From: Candidatus Eremiobacteraceae bacterium
Lineage (GTDB): Bacteria; Vulcanimicrobiota; Vulcanimicrobiia; Eremiobacterales; Eremiobacteraceae
Assembly: GCA_035314825.1 (NCBI GenBank)
Contig: DATFYX010000011.1
Span: 1 to 64,000 of the forward strand
DNA: 64,000 nt
Direction of reading: 5' to 3'
Below, piece by piece: positions 26,731 to 35,762 of the stretch (its first letter is position 1; every line of letters starts with the position of its first letter). Both the position numbers and the translations under genes were made by a program. The notes under the pieces are model-generated. The model made no database searches. It saw only the letters and a program-made list of their open reading frames with translations, and was not told the DNA's origin.

Positions 26731-27162
26731 CTAATGCAGGCGTTGCGCCAGGAAGTTGAACGTGTTCGCGTTCTGGTTGGTCGCAGTGCCGTTGTAGTTG
26801 GAGCCGAAGAACTGCCCTTCGATCTTGAACGTCGCGGGCTGGACCATGTGGAAGACCAGCTCCATCTGCTTGCCCTTCTCGTGTCCGGTCACTTTGATGT
26901 TCTCGCTGTAGAACGGGTCGGGGATCGTCGAAGTCGATTTGTACTTGCCGGTGACGTTGCCCGCTGGATCGATTGAAATGGCGAGGCTGCCGGTCCATTG
27001 ACGGCCACGGCCGTATTGCGGATCGATCGTGCATGTGTATTTCTGCGGAGGGGCCATCGTCGGCGGTGCGCTGGACGTTGTGTCCGCCGAAGCCGTCGAG
27101 GCGCCGAACTGGACGAGAAGAGCGAGCGCGGCTGCTAATTTGAGTGATGCGGATGTCTTCAT
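26731..27162 (-). CDS. Small secreted protein, paralog of 28144-28572
   Basis: A 143-aa protein with a signal peptide (LKLAAALALLVQFGASTASA). The mature part YTCTIDPQYGRGRQWTGSLAISID, GKYKSTSTIPDPFY and TGHEKGKQMELVFHM parallels the gene at 28144 (AWTGDLKFSVNADG, GTYRSNSVRPDPFY), so the two are diverged copies flanking ribF. No known family is recognised. ATG 27162 starts the gene; a REP-like element separates it from ribF. Confidence 0.7.
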   Translation of the reverse strand: MKTSASLKLAAALALLVQFGASTASADTTSSAPPTMAPPQKYTCTIDPQYGRGRQWTGSLAISIDPAGNVTGKYKSTSTIPDPFYSENIKVTGHEKGKQMELVFHMVQPATFKIEGQFFGSNYNGTATNQNANTFNFLAQRLH

Positions 27163-27175
27163 GATCTCCCCTCGT

Positions 27176-27201
27176 GCGGTCGAATGAATTCGACCGCTCC
27201 A
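27176..27201 (-). repeat. REP-like palindrome, family A
   Basis: The arms GGTCGAAT and ATTCGACC flank GA, followed by GCTCCA on the plus strand. On the minus strand this is GGAG plus hairpin. It abuts the ribF stop codon directly. Confidence 0.8.
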
Positions 27202-28113
27202 TCATGTTTGGCGCGAGGCGTGAACGTCGCGCTTCATCTGCGCGACGAGCGCTGCGGCGTCGGGGAAGCGCTGCTGCTTGCGCAGGAAGCGCCAGCCACG
27301 CAGCGCGAGCTGTTCGCCGTAGATGCTCTTGTCGAAATCGAGCAGGTACGCCTCGACCGCCATGTCGTGGCCGCCAAACGTCGGTTTATCGCCGATGCTC
27401 ACGACCGCGGCGAAATCCACACCATCATGGCGCGCGGTGGCGGCGTAGACGCCGGGCGGCGGCACGAGCTTCGCGGGCGGCAATTCGAGGTTCGCGGTCG
27501 GAAATCCGAGCACGTGTCCACGGCCCTCTCCCCCTCGGACGATGCCGTGCAACGTGAACGGCGAGCCGAGCAATTCGTCGGCTTGCACGAACTGACGCTG
27601 CTCGATCAGCTCGCGGATGCGCGAGCTCGAAACCCGCTGGCCGTCGCGCAGCAGCAGCGACTGGACTTCGAACGCGCAGCCCGCCGGCGCGAGCACCGCT
27701 TTGGCAAGCGTCACATCGCCGGTGCGCTCCTTGCCGAAGCGCCAGTTATCGCCGACGACGAGCAGCCGTGTGCGAAGCTGCCGGATCAGCACGTCTTCGA
27801 GGAACGCCTGCGCGTCGAGCTGCTGGATGCGCTCGTCGAACGGCAGCAGAAACAGCACGTCGAGGCCGCAGCCGTCGAGCAGGTTGATCTTCTCATCGAC
27901 ACTCGTCAGCGCTTTGGGCGCGTGACCGGGATGCAAAAAGACGAGCGGGTGGCTTTCGAAGGTGAGCGCCGCGGAGCGCACGCCGGGCGCGCGCTGCGCG
28001 CGCAAGTGATCGAGCACCGCACGGTGGCCGATGTGCACGCCGTCGAAGACGCCGATCGTCAGGAGAAGATCGGCGTCTGCGTGATACGCGTCTAGGCTGC
28101 GGACGATCTGCAT
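27202..28113 (-). CDS. ribF: Bifunctional riboflavin kinase/FAD synthetase
   Basis: A 303-aa protein of normal length. The N-terminal FAD synthetase domain has the nucleotidyltransferase motif TIGVFDGVHIGHRAVL (residues about 18-33) and RLLVVGDNWRFGKER. The C-terminal riboflavin kinase domain has GRGHVLGFPTANLELP, where PTAN is the kinase signature, then GVYAATARHDG and the late KSIYGEQLALRGWRFLRKQQRF. It makes FMN and FAD from riboflavin in the cytosol. It follows truB with one small secreted gene between them, the order usual for the infB-rbfA-truB-ribF block. A family A REP lies immediately after its stop. Confidence 0.95.
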   Translation of the reverse strand: MQIVRSLDAYHADADLLLTIGVFDGVHIGHRAVLDHLRAQRAPGVRSAALTFESHPLVFLHPGHAPKALTSVDEKINLLDGCGLDVLFLLPFDERIQQLDAQAFLEDVLIRQLRTRLLVVGDNWRFGKERTGDVTLAKAVLAPAGCAFEVQSLLLRDGQRVSSSRIRELIEQRQFVQADELLGSPFTLHGIVRGGEGRGHVLGFPTANLELPPAKLVPPPGVYAATARHDGVDFAAVVSIGDKPTFGGHDMAVEAYLLDFDKSIYGEQLALRGWRFLRKQQRFPDAAALVAQMKRDVHASRQT

Positions 28114-28143
28114 GCCGTCAGGCCGTCTCTCCGCGGTGCGCCT

Positions 28144-28572
28144 TCAGTGAGACGGGTCAGCCACAAATTCGAGCGTGCCGCCATTGTACTGAGTCGCGCC
28201 CGTGATGGCATTGTTCGCGACGGTGCCGCGCACCGATATGTTCGGCACGATACCGAAGCTCAAACGGATGTTGGTGCCGGTGACGCCACCGGTGACGGTG
28301 ACGATCTTGCCGTAGAACGGGTCGGGCCTGACCGAATTGCTGCGGTACGTGCCGTTGACGATCCCGTCGGCGTTGACGCTGAACTTGAGATCGCCGGTCC
28401 AGGCAATACCGCCGCCAAAGCGTTGGGTCCAGTGACAGTAATAGTGCAGGTTCTGACCGACCGGGAGTATGCCGCCGGCCACCGTTTGCGGAGGCGTCGG
28501 AGCGGCACCGCTCGGCAACGCGCTCGCCACGCAGATGACGGCCGCGATGAGCCCCGCGAGAAGTGTGCGCAC
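28144..28572 (-). CDS. Small secreted protein inserted between truB and ribF
   Basis: A 142-aa protein starting at GTG 28572, with a signal peptide (TLLAGLIAAVICVASALPSGA) and a beta-rich mature part (LHYYCHWTQRFGGGIAWTGDLKFSVN, GTYRSNSVRPDPFYGKIVTVTGG). It is a diverged paralog of the gene at 26731-27162. Starts further upstream would overlap truB and lack a signal peptide. Function is unknown. Its position inside the housekeeping run suggests a lineage-specific insertion. Confidence 0.65.
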   Translation of the reverse strand: MRTLLAGLIAAVICVASALPSGAAPTPPQTVAGGILPVGQNLHYYCHWTQRFGGGIAWTGDLKFSVNADGIVNGTYRSNSVRPDPFYGKIVTVTGGVTGTNIRLSFGIVPNISVRGTVANNAITGATQYNGGTLEFVADPSH

Positions 28573-28588
28573 GATCAGGCCGGTCCTT

Positions 28589-29473
28589 TCAATCGAAAAC
28601 GCGGCGCGGCGAAAGCTCGCCGCCGACAGCGAGGCTTCCCACTCCGATGCAGCGATTCCCGTGAAGCACGAGGACGGTTGTCTGCGAGTCGCGCTCAACG
28701 CCCTGGTCACTCGCCGGCGCGACAGCATTGCCGTTCATGAAACGCAGCGCCCGCGGTGCGTCGAGTTCGACTCTATGCAATGCCAGCACGCTCAGCGGAT
28801 CGAGGAGGCAAGCTTGGGGGTGCTCGGCGATATCGGTGGGCAGCGAAGCGGTGTCGATCGAGAAGGGGCCGGCCGCCGTGCGCACTAGCGTTCCCATGTG
28901 CGCGGACGTGCCGAGCCGATTGCCGATCTCTTCGCACAGCGAGCGCACGTACAGCCCGGCCTCGCATTCGACGACCATGCGCGCGGATCGCTCGCCGGTC
29001 TGCGCGACGCGCAACGACAAAACGCGGGTCGGGCGAGCGGTGCGCGCGATCTGCTCGCCGCGGCGCGCGCTCACGTATAGCGGACGGCCGGCGACTTTGA
29101 CCGCCGAGAACATGGGCGGCACTTGCTCGAGCGGTCCGATGAGCTGCGCGGCGATCGCGGGCAGGCGCTGCGCCCAATCGCCGGGCACCGCGGCCGTCTC
29201 GAGAATGCGGCCGGTCGCATCCGCGGTATCGGTCGACGTGCCGAGCACGAGTTCGAACGCGTAGCGCTTGTCCGAAGGCGTCACCAGCGGCAAAAGGCGC
29301 GTGGCGTGACCGATGGCAAGGACAAGCACGCCGCTTGCCGCGGGATCGAGCGTGCCCCAATGACCGACCGCAGCGCCGCCGTAGATGCGCTTGACCCAAC
29401 TGCCGAACGAGGTCGACGTCATTCCCGGCGGCTTGAGCGCGTTGACGAACCCGAAGGCAGACTCGGCCTTCAG
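28589..29473 (-). CDS. truB: tRNA pseudouridine(55) synthase TruB
   Basis: TruB makes pseudouridine 55 in tRNA. The catalytic Asp lies in GHWGTLDPAASGVLVLAIG, and the second motif KRYAFELVLGTSTDTADATG and the C-terminal RSLCEEIGNRLGTSAHMGTLVRTAAGPF are intact. The family's conserved N-terminal motif (here GFVNALKPPGMTS) lies upstream of the only in-frame ATG (29422). No ATG, GTG or TTG precedes it before nrnA. I therefore extend the gene to CTG 29473, one base after the nrnA stop, as a probable non-canonical start (294 aa). If ATG 29422 were used, strand 1 of the fold would be lost. Confidence 0.85.
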   Translation of the reverse strand: MKAESAFGFVNALKPPGMTSTSFGSWVKRIYGGAAVGHWGTLDPAASGVLVLAIGHATRLLPLVTPSDKRYAFELVLGTSTDTADATGRILETAAVPGDWAQRLPAIAAQLIGPLEQVPPMFSAVKVAGRPLYVSARRGEQIARTARPTRVLSLRVAQTGERSARMVVECEAGLYVRSLCEEIGNRLGTSAHMGTLVRTAAGPFSIDTASLPTDIAEHPQACLLDPLSVLALHRVELDAPRALRFMNGNAVAPASDQGVERDSQTTVLVLHGNRCIGVGSLAVGGELSPRRVFD

Positions 29474-29474
29474 G

Positions 29475-30500
29475 TCAGCGCACCGCCATCTCGGCGCGGA
29501 TCGCTTCGAGCACGCGTGCCAGCGCGGCGTCGGCCGGTCCGGCCAGCGGCGCGCCCGCGGCGCGGAAGTGTCCGCCGCCTCCGAGCCTCTTGGCGATAGC
29601 CATGACGTTGACGCGGCCGCGCGAACGCAGGCTCAGGCGATACGAGTTGTCGGCCTGCTCTTTGAGCAGCGCGGCGACTTGGCAGCGGTCGACGGCACGC
29701 AGCGCCCCGACCACCTCTTCGAGATCCTCGTTGTCCGCGCCGATATCGGCGAGCATCGCTTGCGTGACCACCGAATAGCAGATGCCATCGTCGGTGAGCA
29801 CGGCCGCGTCCAGCGTGCGACCGAGCAGCTTCTGCGCCGCGAACGTGCGCATCTGATAGAGCTGCTCCGTGATGCGGTCTTTGTCGGCACCCGCCTCGAT
29901 GAGCGCAGCTCCGACGCGCAGCGTGCGCGGCGTCGCGTTGGAATACATGAAACAGCCGGTGTCCGAGAGCACCGCGGACAGCAGACACTCGGCGATGTCG
30001 CTCGTGACCTGGACGCCCAAACCGACGATGAGCTGCAGCACGAGCACGCCTGTTGCCGCCTCGTGCTCGCGCACGTAGTTCCAACGACCGAAGCGCGTAT
30101 TCGAGAGATGGTGGTCGACGTTGACGATGCGATCAGCCGGCACCCAGGCCAGCGCTTTGCCTGCGCGGGCTTGGTCGCTCATGTCGAAAAAAATGAAGAT
30201 CGCGTCGTCGGCGACGCCGTCGAAGGTGCGCTGCGTAAGCCCTGACTCGGGCAGAAACGTCAGGTTGCGCGGAACTTCGTCGTCCAGGAAATACTTGACG
30301 TCTTTGCCGAGGCGCTTGAGCGCGATGCCGAGCGCGAATCCGCTCGCGAGCACGTCGCAATCCGGGTTCTCGTGGGCGCACATGACGAACTGGCGGTGCG
30401 ACCGCAGCGCGTCGAGGGTATCTACGATATCGCCTGCGCCGGCGGCGCGGCCATCACTCTTCGTGTTTGGCTCGAGCTTCATCGGCTCGTTGTACCTCAT
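29475..30500 (-). CDS. nrnA: Bifunctional oligoribonuclease/PAP phosphatase (DHH-DHHA1)
   Basis: A 341-aa DHH-superfamily phosphoesterase. The DHH metal sites are HENPDCDVLASGFALG, FIFFDMSDQ and the signature NVDHHLSNTRFG; SDTGCFMYSN follows. The DHHA1 domain ends with GGGGHFRAAGAPL. NrnA degrades short RNA oligonucleotides and dephosphorylates 3'-phosphoadenosine 5'-phosphate. The start ATG 30500 overlaps the end of rbfA by 47 bases; ATG 30482 is a possible shorter start. Location between rbfA and truB is the common arrangement. Confidence 0.92.
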   Translation of the reverse strand: MRYNEPMKLEPNTKSDGRAAGAGDIVDTLDALRSHRQFVMCAHENPDCDVLASGFALGIALKRLGKDVKYFLDDEVPRNLTFLPESGLTQRTFDGVADDAIFIFFDMSDQARAGKALAWVPADRIVNVDHHLSNTRFGRWNYVREHEAATGVLVLQLIVGLGVQVTSDIAECLLSAVLSDTGCFMYSNATPRTLRVGAALIEAGADKDRITEQLYQMRTFAAQKLLGRTLDAAVLTDDGICYSVVTQAMLADIGADNEDLEEVVGALRAVDRCQVAALLKEQADNSYRLSLRSRGRVNVMAIAKRLGGGGHFRAAGAPLAGPADAALARVLEAIRAEMAVR

Positions 30501-30834
30501 CGATGATGTTGGTCAGCTTGACGCCGCGTTCGATCGAATCGTCGCGTTCGAAATGGATCGTCGGCGTGCGCCGCATGCCCAAGCGTTTGCCGAGCTCGAC
30601 GCTCAAGAAGCCCGACGCGGAGGCAAGGCCGCGCATCGTCTGGCTGGTGGCGCGCTTGTCGCCCATCGGGCTTGCGTAGACGCGCGCGCTGCTCAGATCC
30701 GGACTGATCTTGGCACCGGTGATCGTGACAAAACCGACGCGTGGATCTTTCAGCTCCTTGTGCAACAATTCACTGACCTCGCGCACGATCTCGTGCTCGA
30801 TACGTTCAAGGCGCTTGCTTCTCGGCTCGCTCAC
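30454..30834 (-). CDS. rbfA: 30S ribosome-binding factor A
   Basis: A 126-aa KH-like protein of the RbfA family: RLERIEHEIVREVSELLHKELKDPRVGFVTITGAKISPDLSSARVYAS, then LGKRLGMRRTPTIHFERDDSIERGVKL. RbfA assists 16S rRNA 5'-end maturation and 30S assembly. ATG 30834 gives the expected N-terminus. The 3' end overlaps nrnA. Two REP-like palindromes sit upstream of it, between it and the TPR-like gene. Confidence 0.93.
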   Translation of the reverse strand: MSEPRSKRLERIEHEIVREVSELLHKELKDPRVGFVTITGAKISPDLSSARVYASPMGDKRATSQTMRGLASASGFLSVELGKRLGMRRTPTIHFERDDSIERGVKLTNIIDEVQRADEARAKHEE

Positions 30835-30870
30835 AGTGCTTTATCCCACACAACTGTTCGGTCGTCTAGT

Positions 30871-30936
30871 GCGGTCGAATGAATTCGGCCGCACCATATC
30901 TATCTCGTCCACGGTCGAGTAAACTCGACCGCTCCA
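30871..30936 (-). repeat. Two tandem REP-like palindromes, family A
   Basis: Copy one is 30871-30896 with right arm ATTCGGCC, giving a T-G wobble in the stem, and tail GCACCA. Copy two is 30911-30936 with arms GGTCGAGT and ACTCGACC, a compensated base-pair change, and tail GCTCCA. They are 14 bases apart in the same orientation between rbfA and the TPR-like gene. Confidence 0.75.
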
Positions 30937-30945
30937 TACGTTAAG

Positions 30946-31479
30946 CTATTCGGGTTCGGGCTCGTCGTCTTCGTCGTCGTCCTCGAGCCACGCGCGCCCC
31001 TTGTCATCTTGCGCCGACGCCAGCGCCCACACGCGGATCGCCTCCGCCCGCTCCTGGTCGCCGCACTCGATGAGCGTGTCGATCAGCTGCGAGCAAGCGG
31101 CCGCCCATTGCTCGTCGGGTTCATCCACGCCCAGCACGACCGCAGCCGCGAGGTGCGCGACGGCAGACGGCCAGCGCTCGAGATTGGCAAGCGCCGCGCC
31201 GAGGTCGCCGTGCAACCCGGCCGCGCTCGCGTAGCGGTCCAGTCCTTGGCGCAGCAGGTGCTCTTCGCGCTCGTCATTGCCGAGCTCCAGGCACAGCGAC
31301 GCCATCAGCTGCACGCCGTCGGGCCCGAGCTCGCCGGATTCCTCGAACGGCTCGAGCAGCTGCAGCGCCCGGCGCAGCTCGGCGCGCTGCTCCGGCGACC
31401 ATGGGTCGTCTGCATCTCCGTGGGCGACGATGACGTTGAAATAGATCTCGTGCGCTTGCTCGACGACGTCGTTGTCCAT
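30946..31479 (-). CDS. Acidic TPR-like protein between infB and rbfA
   Basis: A 177-aa helical protein with repeated TPR-like units (SPEQRAELRRALQLLEPFEESGELG, LHGDLGAALANLERWPSAVAHLAAAVVLG) and an extremely acidic tail (DDDEDDEPEPE). ATG 31479 shares one base with the infB stop (TAATG), so translation is coupled. Reading frames that extend further upstream are antiparallel phases of infB and are rejected. No known family is recognised. It may bind a basic partner such as a ribosomal protein, which is speculation. Confidence 0.7.
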   Translation of the reverse strand: MDNDVVEQAHEIYFNVIVAHGDADDPWSPEQRAELRRALQLLEPFEESGELGPDGVQLMASLCLELGNDEREEHLLRQGLDRYASAAGLHGDLGAALANLERWPSAVAHLAAAVVLGVDEPDEQWAAACSQLIDTLIECGDQERAEAIRVWALASAQDDKGRAWLEDDDEDDEPEPE

Positions 31480-34052
31480 TACGCCGTTGCGGCCGCAACC
31501 TGCTCGGTCGTGAACGCCTCGATGACGTCGCCTTCTTTGATGTCGTTGAAGTTCTCGATCGACAAGCCGAGCTCGTAACCCTCGCTGACCTCGCGGACGT
31601 CGTCCTTGAAGCGCTTGAGCGAGGCGAGCTTGCCCTCGTAGACCACGACGCTGTCGCGCAGCACGCGCACGCCCGAGTCGCGCGTGATCTTGCCCGACTT
31701 GACGTAGGCGCCCGCGATCGTGCCGACCTTGGACACCTTGAAGAGCTTGCGCACTTCTACCTGGCCGAGCACGACCTCGCGCGTCTGCGGTTTGAGCATG
31801 CCCGCGATGGCGGCCTTGACGTCGTCGATCGCGTTGTAGATGACCTCGTACAGGCGGATGTCCACGCCTTCTTGTTCGGCCTTGCGCGAGATCGTCGCGT
31901 CCGGCCGGATGTTGAAGCCGATGATGATCGCGTTCGACGCGCTCGCGAGCATGACGTCGGACTCGTTGATGCCGCCGACACCGGTGTGGATGACGCGCGT
32001 GCGCACTTCGTCGTTGGCCAAGCCGTCGAGCTGCGATTTGAGCGCCTCGACCGAGCCTTGCGCGTCGGCCTTGATGATGAGGTTGAGCTCTTTGATGCCG
32101 CCTTCTTTGGCCTGCGCCAAGAAGCCGTCGAGCGTGACCGTGCGCTTGGCGGTGGCCATGCGCTGTTCGCGCTTGCGCTGCGAGCGCTTGGCGGCGAGCT
32201 CGCGCGCGTCGCGTTCGTCGGAGACGACTTCCATGACGTCGCCAGCCGCGGGAACGTCGGACAGACCCATGATCTCGGCGGCGATCGCCGGACCTGCGCG
32301 CTTGATCGGCTCGAGCTTGTCGTCGAAGAGCGCGCGCACGCGGCCCCACGTAGAGCCGACGACGACGATGTCGCCGACGCGCAGCGTGCCGTTCTTGACG
32401 AGCACCGTGGCGACCGGACCGCGTGTGCGATCGAGGCGCGCCTCGATGATCACGCCTTGCGCGCGACGGCTCTTGTTGGCCTTGAGGTCGAGCAGGTCGG
32501 CGTTGAGCAGCACCATCTCGAGCAGCTCGTCGATGCCGGTCTTCTGCTTGGCCGAGACGGGGATGAACTGCGTCTGGCCGCCATATTCTTCCGGCGCAAG
32601 CCCCAGCTCCGAGAGCTGCTGCTTCACGCGATCGGGATTGGCGTCGGGCCTATCCATCTTATTGATGGCGACGACGATCGGCACGCCGGCCGCTTTGGCG
32701 TGGTTCATCGCTTCGATGGTCTGCGGCATGACGCCGTCGTCGGCCGCGACCACAAGAATCGCGACGTCGGTGACCTTGGCGCCGCGCGCGCGCATCTCGG
32801 TGAACGCTTCGTGGCCGGGCGTGTCGATGAAGGTGACCTTGCGGTCGCCGGTCTCGACGGTGTACGCGCCGATGCGCTGCGTGATGCCGCCCGCTTCGCC
32901 CGCCGCAACTTTGGTGGAGCGGATGGCGTCGAGCAGCGACGTCTTGCCGTGGTCGACGTGGCCGAGCACGGTGACGACCGGCGGCCGCGTGGTGAGCGAG
33001 CCCGGCGGATCGGCCTCGACGACGATCTCGGGGGCGGCTTCTTCACCGACCTCTTTGACGATCGTATTGAAACCGAAGCGGCGCGCGACTTGTCCGGCGA
33101 CGTCGGGCGTGATGTGCTGATTGATGGTCGCCATCGTGCCCATGCGGATGAGCTGCGCGATGACCTGGCCGGCAGGCGTCTCCATCGCCGCAGCGAGCTG
33201 CTGGACCGTGATGAGATCGGGAATCGCAAGATCCTTGAGGACTTCCGGTTCGGTGACTGCTGTGCCGACCTGTGCAGCGCGCGAACGCGGCTGTTGTTTT
33301 TTGAGCAGCGCTTCGCGCTCGCGCTCCTTGCGATCGCGCTCGAGCTCCTCGCGCGATTTCTTGCGCCCGCCGCTCGGCGGCGCGCTGGGCATCGGGCCGG
33401 GTGCGACCGCGCCGCGGCCTGGCGGGCCGGCGGGCCGGCCCCCCGTGCCGGGTCTATTGATGAATCCGGGGCGCGGACCCATGGGGCCGCGGCCCATGCC
33501 GGGTGCGCCTGGACGGATCGGTCCGCCAGGGCGCAGTGGTTGCGGCGGGCGGGGCGGCGCTGCCGTGCTGGCCGCGATGGCCGGACGCGTCGTAGGAATC
33601 GGTGCGGTCGGATCGGCAGATGCGGCGGGCACGACTTTGGGCGGCGCGGGCGGGCGCGGCGCGGGTCGCGGCGCCTTCTGAGGCGCGGGCACCACGCGAA
33701 GACGCGCGATCGGCTCTTCAGCGATGACCGGGGTGACCGGCTTTGCCGGAGCTTCGACCTGCGGCGCGCTCGGGGCTGCGGCCTGCGCTGAGGGGGCGGG
33801 CTCGGCCGCCTGTGCAGCAGCGGCGCCGTTGCCGGTGGCGGCAGGCGCGGCTTTCTTGGGCGCAGTCTTGACGCGCTTAGCCTCTTCGGCGAGGTTGCCC
33901 GTGAGCACGCCTTTGACGATGCGCGCGCGGTGCTCGTCGATCAGGCTCATGTGAGTCGAGGCGGCAATGCCGACCTTGCCCAGAAGCGCGATCGTCTCCT
34001 GACTTGAAAGATTCAGCTCTTTAGCGAGCTCGTGTACTCGGACTCCAGCCAT
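31479..34052 (-). CDS. infB: Translation initiation factor IF-2
   Basis: An 857-aa IF-2. An IF2_N segment ([19 protein letters not shown]) is followed by a long Pro/Ala/Gly-rich linker (about residues 55-255). The second IF2_N-like segment lies near 275-340. The GTPase has G1 [16 protein letters not shown]3 DTPGHEAF and G4 [11 protein letters not shown], followed by domains II-IV. It places initiator tRNA on the 30S subunit. The start gives [10 protein letters not shown], the usual N-terminus. It lies 25 bases after ylxR and overlaps the TPR-like gene by one base. The proline-rich linker is GC-rich and repetitive. Confidence 0.96.
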   Translation of the reverse strand: MAGVRVHELAKELNLSSQETIALLGKVGIAASTHMSLIDEHRARIVKGVLTGNLAEEAKRVKTAPKKAAPAATGNGAAAAQAAEPAPSAQAAAPSAPQVEAPAKPVTPVIAEEPIARLRVVPAPQKAPRPAPRPPAPPKVVPAASADPTAPIPTTRPAIAASTAAPPRPPQPLRPGGPIRPGAPGMGRGPMGPRPGFINRPGTGGRPAGPPGRGAVAPGPMPSAPPSGGRKKSREELERDRKEREREALLKKQQPRSRAAQVGTAVTEPEVLKDLAIPDLITVQQLAAAMETPAGQVIAQLIRMGTMATINQHITPDVAGQVARRFGFNTIVKEVGEEAAPEIVVEADPPGSLTTRPPVVTVLGHVDHGKTSLLDAIRSTKVAAGEAGGITQRIGAYTVETGDRKVTFIDTPGHEAFTEMRARGAKVTDVAILVVAADDGVMPQTIEAMNHAKAAGVPIVVAINKMDRPDANPDRVKQQLSELGLAPEEYGGQTQFIPVSAKQKTGIDELLEMVLLNADLLDLKANKSRRAQGVIIEARLDRTRGPVATVLVKNGTLRVGDIVVVGSTWGRVRALFDDKLEPIKRAGPAIAAEIMGLSDVPAAGDVMEVVSDERDARELAAKRSQRKREQRMATAKRTVTLDGFLAQAKEGGIKELNLIIKADAQGSVEALKSQLDGLANDEVRTRVIHTGVGGINESDVMLASASNAIIIGFNIRPDATISRKAEQEGVDIRLYEVIYNAIDDVKAAIAGMLKPQTREVVLGQVEVRKLFKVSKVGTIAGAYVKSGKITRDSGVRVLRDSVVVYEGKLASLKRFKDDVREVSEGYELGLSIENFNDIKEGDVIEAFTTEQVAAATA

Positions 34053-34077
34053 GCGTTCGGCCGCCGCTGCGGCCTAT

Positions 34078-34431
34078 CTATTTCCTTTCGTGTGCGCGTT
34101 CAAACGAGCGCGCTACTACATCTGTGGGCACTGTAGCTATGCCCTTGTATCGTTTGTTCTTCTTCACGCGCTCGACGCACTGCGCCGAGCACAGGTATGC
34201 GCCCCTGCCCTCGCGTCGAGCGGCCGGATCAGGCTCCCATTGCCCGTCCGCGGCGCGCACGAAGCGCAGCAGCGTGTGCTTGTCCGAGCGCACGCGGCAT
34301 CCGACGCACTGCCGGATCGGTACGCGCTCGGAAGCTCCATCGTCATTCGGCCGCGCCAGTCTTTTCGGCGTCGTCGGCGGCGTCCTCCGTTGCGTCAGCG
34401 GCCTGTTCGGCTTCCGCGGGCTCTTCGTCAC
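34078..34431 (-). CDS. ylxR: YlxR family RNA-binding protein
   Basis: A 117-aa protein with the YlxR/DUF448 core [26 protein letters not shown] and [22 protein letters not shown]. YlxR sits between nusA and infB in most bacteria; in some it acts as an RNase P modulator or nucleoid-associated regulator. GTG 34431 overlaps the nusA 3' end by 89 bases. The final residues ([14 protein letters not shown]) are encoded by and just after a family B REP element at 34094-34120, so the natural C-terminus has been replaced or extended by the repeat. Confidence 0.88.
   Translation of the reverse strand: MTKSPRKPNRPLTQRRTPPTTPKRLARPNDDGASERVPIRQCVGCRVRSDKHTLLRFVRAADGQWEPDPAARREGRGAYLCSAQCVERVKKNKRYKGIATVPTDVVARSFERAHERK
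34094..34120 (-). repeat. REP-like palindrome, family B, translated within ylxR
   Basis: The arms GCGCGTTC and GAGCGCGC (one T-G wobble) are followed by TACTACA on the plus strand. On the coding strand it reads GTAGTAGCGCGC and encodes VVARSFERA of YlxR, about five codons before the stop. Confidence 0.75.
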
Positions 34432-35692
34432 CGCGTTGCAGCTCTTGCAGGCGCCGGATCAGATCCTCGTCTTGGGCGAGCAGCTCGGGCGTCAAGTCGA
34501 CGCCAGACTCTTGCGCGGCCGCTTCGGCCATCGCCGCGACCTCTTCGAGCTCTTTCTCCTCTTCGACGCGCTGCGACATCACCTTGGTCCACTGCTCTTC
34601 ATTGTGGATGTCGATGCGCCAACCGGTGAGCCGCGCGGCAAGCCGCACGTTCTGGCCTTCCTTGCCGATCGCCAGCGAGAGCTGGTGGTCGGGCACGACC
34701 ACTTCGGCCAGATGCTGGCGTTCGCTCAGGTGGACCTGGATGACTTTGGCCGGCTGCAGCGCGTTGGCGATGTACGTGGCGGTGTCGGCGGCCCATTGGA
34801 TGACGTCGATCTTCTCGCCGTGGAGCTCGTCGCTGATGTTGTTGATGCGCGAGCTGCGCGGCCCAAGGCAAGCGCCGACCGCGTCGATGTCCTCTTCGTC
34901 GGTCCAGACCGACACCTTCGAACGCGAGCCAGGCTCGCGCGCGATGTCCTTGATCTCGACCAGTCCCTGTGCGACTTCCGGGATCTCAGTCTCGAACAGC
35001 CGGCGCACGACGTCGGGGTGGGTGCGCGACACGACGATCTGCGGTCCCTTGTTGGTCTTGCGCGCTTCCATCACGTAGACGCGCACGCGCGAGCCGATGC
35101 GGAACGACTCGTGCGGCACTTGCTCGGAGAGCGGCAGGATCGCCTCGGCCTTGCCGAGATCGATGAACATGTTGCGCTGCTCGTAGCGCAGCACGGTGCC
35201 GCTGATCATGTGATCGATCTTGTCGTTGTACTCGTCGAAGACCAGATCGCGCTCCGCCTCGCGGATGCGCTGCACGATGACCTGCTTGGCGGTCTGCGCC
35301 GCGATGCGTCCGAACTCTTTGGGCGTCACTTCGATGTCGAAGTTGTCGCCGACCTTATACTTCTCGCCGGCGTCGGCCGCGCTGATCTCGATGAGCGGAT
35401 CGACGACTTCGTCGACGACGGCGCGCCGCGCGAACACGCGGTACGAGCCGTCCTCGCGGTCGACGATGACGACCGGATTGCCGTGCGCCTCTGCCTCGCG
35501 CGCGAAGTTGCGCTTGTACGCCGAGACGAGGGCCGCTTCGAGCGCGTCAATGAGCACGGCAAAGGACAGCCCGCGGTCGCGCTCGAGCTCGTGGAGCGCG
35601 TCGATCAGTTCTTGGTTCGGTTGGGCGGGCGCGGCGACGGCTATGCCGTTGCCCGAGGTGGCCGCCTTTTTCACGGTCTTGCGTGGTGCCAT
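34343..35692 (-). CDS. nusA: Transcription termination/antitermination factor NusA
   Basis: A 449-aa NusA. The N-terminal RNA polymerase-binding domain ([36 protein letters not shown]) is preceded by a 25-residue Ala/Lys tail. S1 ([23 protein letters not shown]), KH1 ([31 protein letters not shown]) and KH2 ([16 protein letters not shown]-like) follow, then an acidic C-terminus ([22 protein letters not shown]) replacing acidic repeats. ATG 35692 begins [13 protein letters not shown] at 35740 in frame lies inside a hairpin and is rejected. A promoter-like pair and a terminator-like hairpin precede it. Confidence 0.95.
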   Translation of the reverse strand: MAPRKTVKKAATSGNGIAVAAPAQPNQELIDALHELERDRGLSFAVLIDALEAALVSAYKRNFAREAEAHGNPVVIVDREDGSYRVFARRAVVDEVVDPLIEISAADAGEKYKVGDNFDIEVTPKEFGRIAAQTAKQVIVQRIREAERDLVFDEYNDKIDHMISGTVLRYEQRNMFIDLGKAEAILPLSEQVPHESFRIGSRVRVYVMEARKTNKGPQIVVSRTHPDVVRRLFETEIPEVAQGLVEIKDIAREPGSRSKVSVWTDEEDIDAVGACLGPRSSRINNISDELHGEKIDVIQWAADTATYIANALQPAKVIQVHLSERQHLAEVVVPDHQLSLAIGKEGQNVRLAARLTGWRIDIHNEEQWTKVMSQRVEEEKELEEVAAMAEAAAQESGVDLTPELLAQDEDLIRRLQELQRGDEEPAEAEQAADATEDAADDAEKTGAAE

Positions 35693-35722
35693 AGTGTGTG
35701 TGGAGCCCTTGGGAGAAACGAA

Positions 35723-35744
35723 AGGAGTGGGCTGTCCCACTCCT
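35723..35744 (-). terminator. Terminator-like hairpin in the nusA leader
   Basis: On the minus strand AGGAGTGGG and CCCACTCCT form a perfect 9-bp stem with loop ACAG, followed by TTCGTTTCTCCC. It lies about 30 bases upstream of the nusA ATG and downstream of a promoter-like sequence. It may end upstream transcription or attenuate nusA. Confidence 0.5.
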
Positions 35745-35762
35745 CACGGAGAATACGTTCGT

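Noticed and set aside
31872-33791. A 639-codon plus-strand frame opposite infB
   Set aside because: It is the antisense of a well-conserved IF-2 gene; its composition (Arg, Asp, Val rich) is what GC-rich antisense frames give, and it has no recognisable domain.
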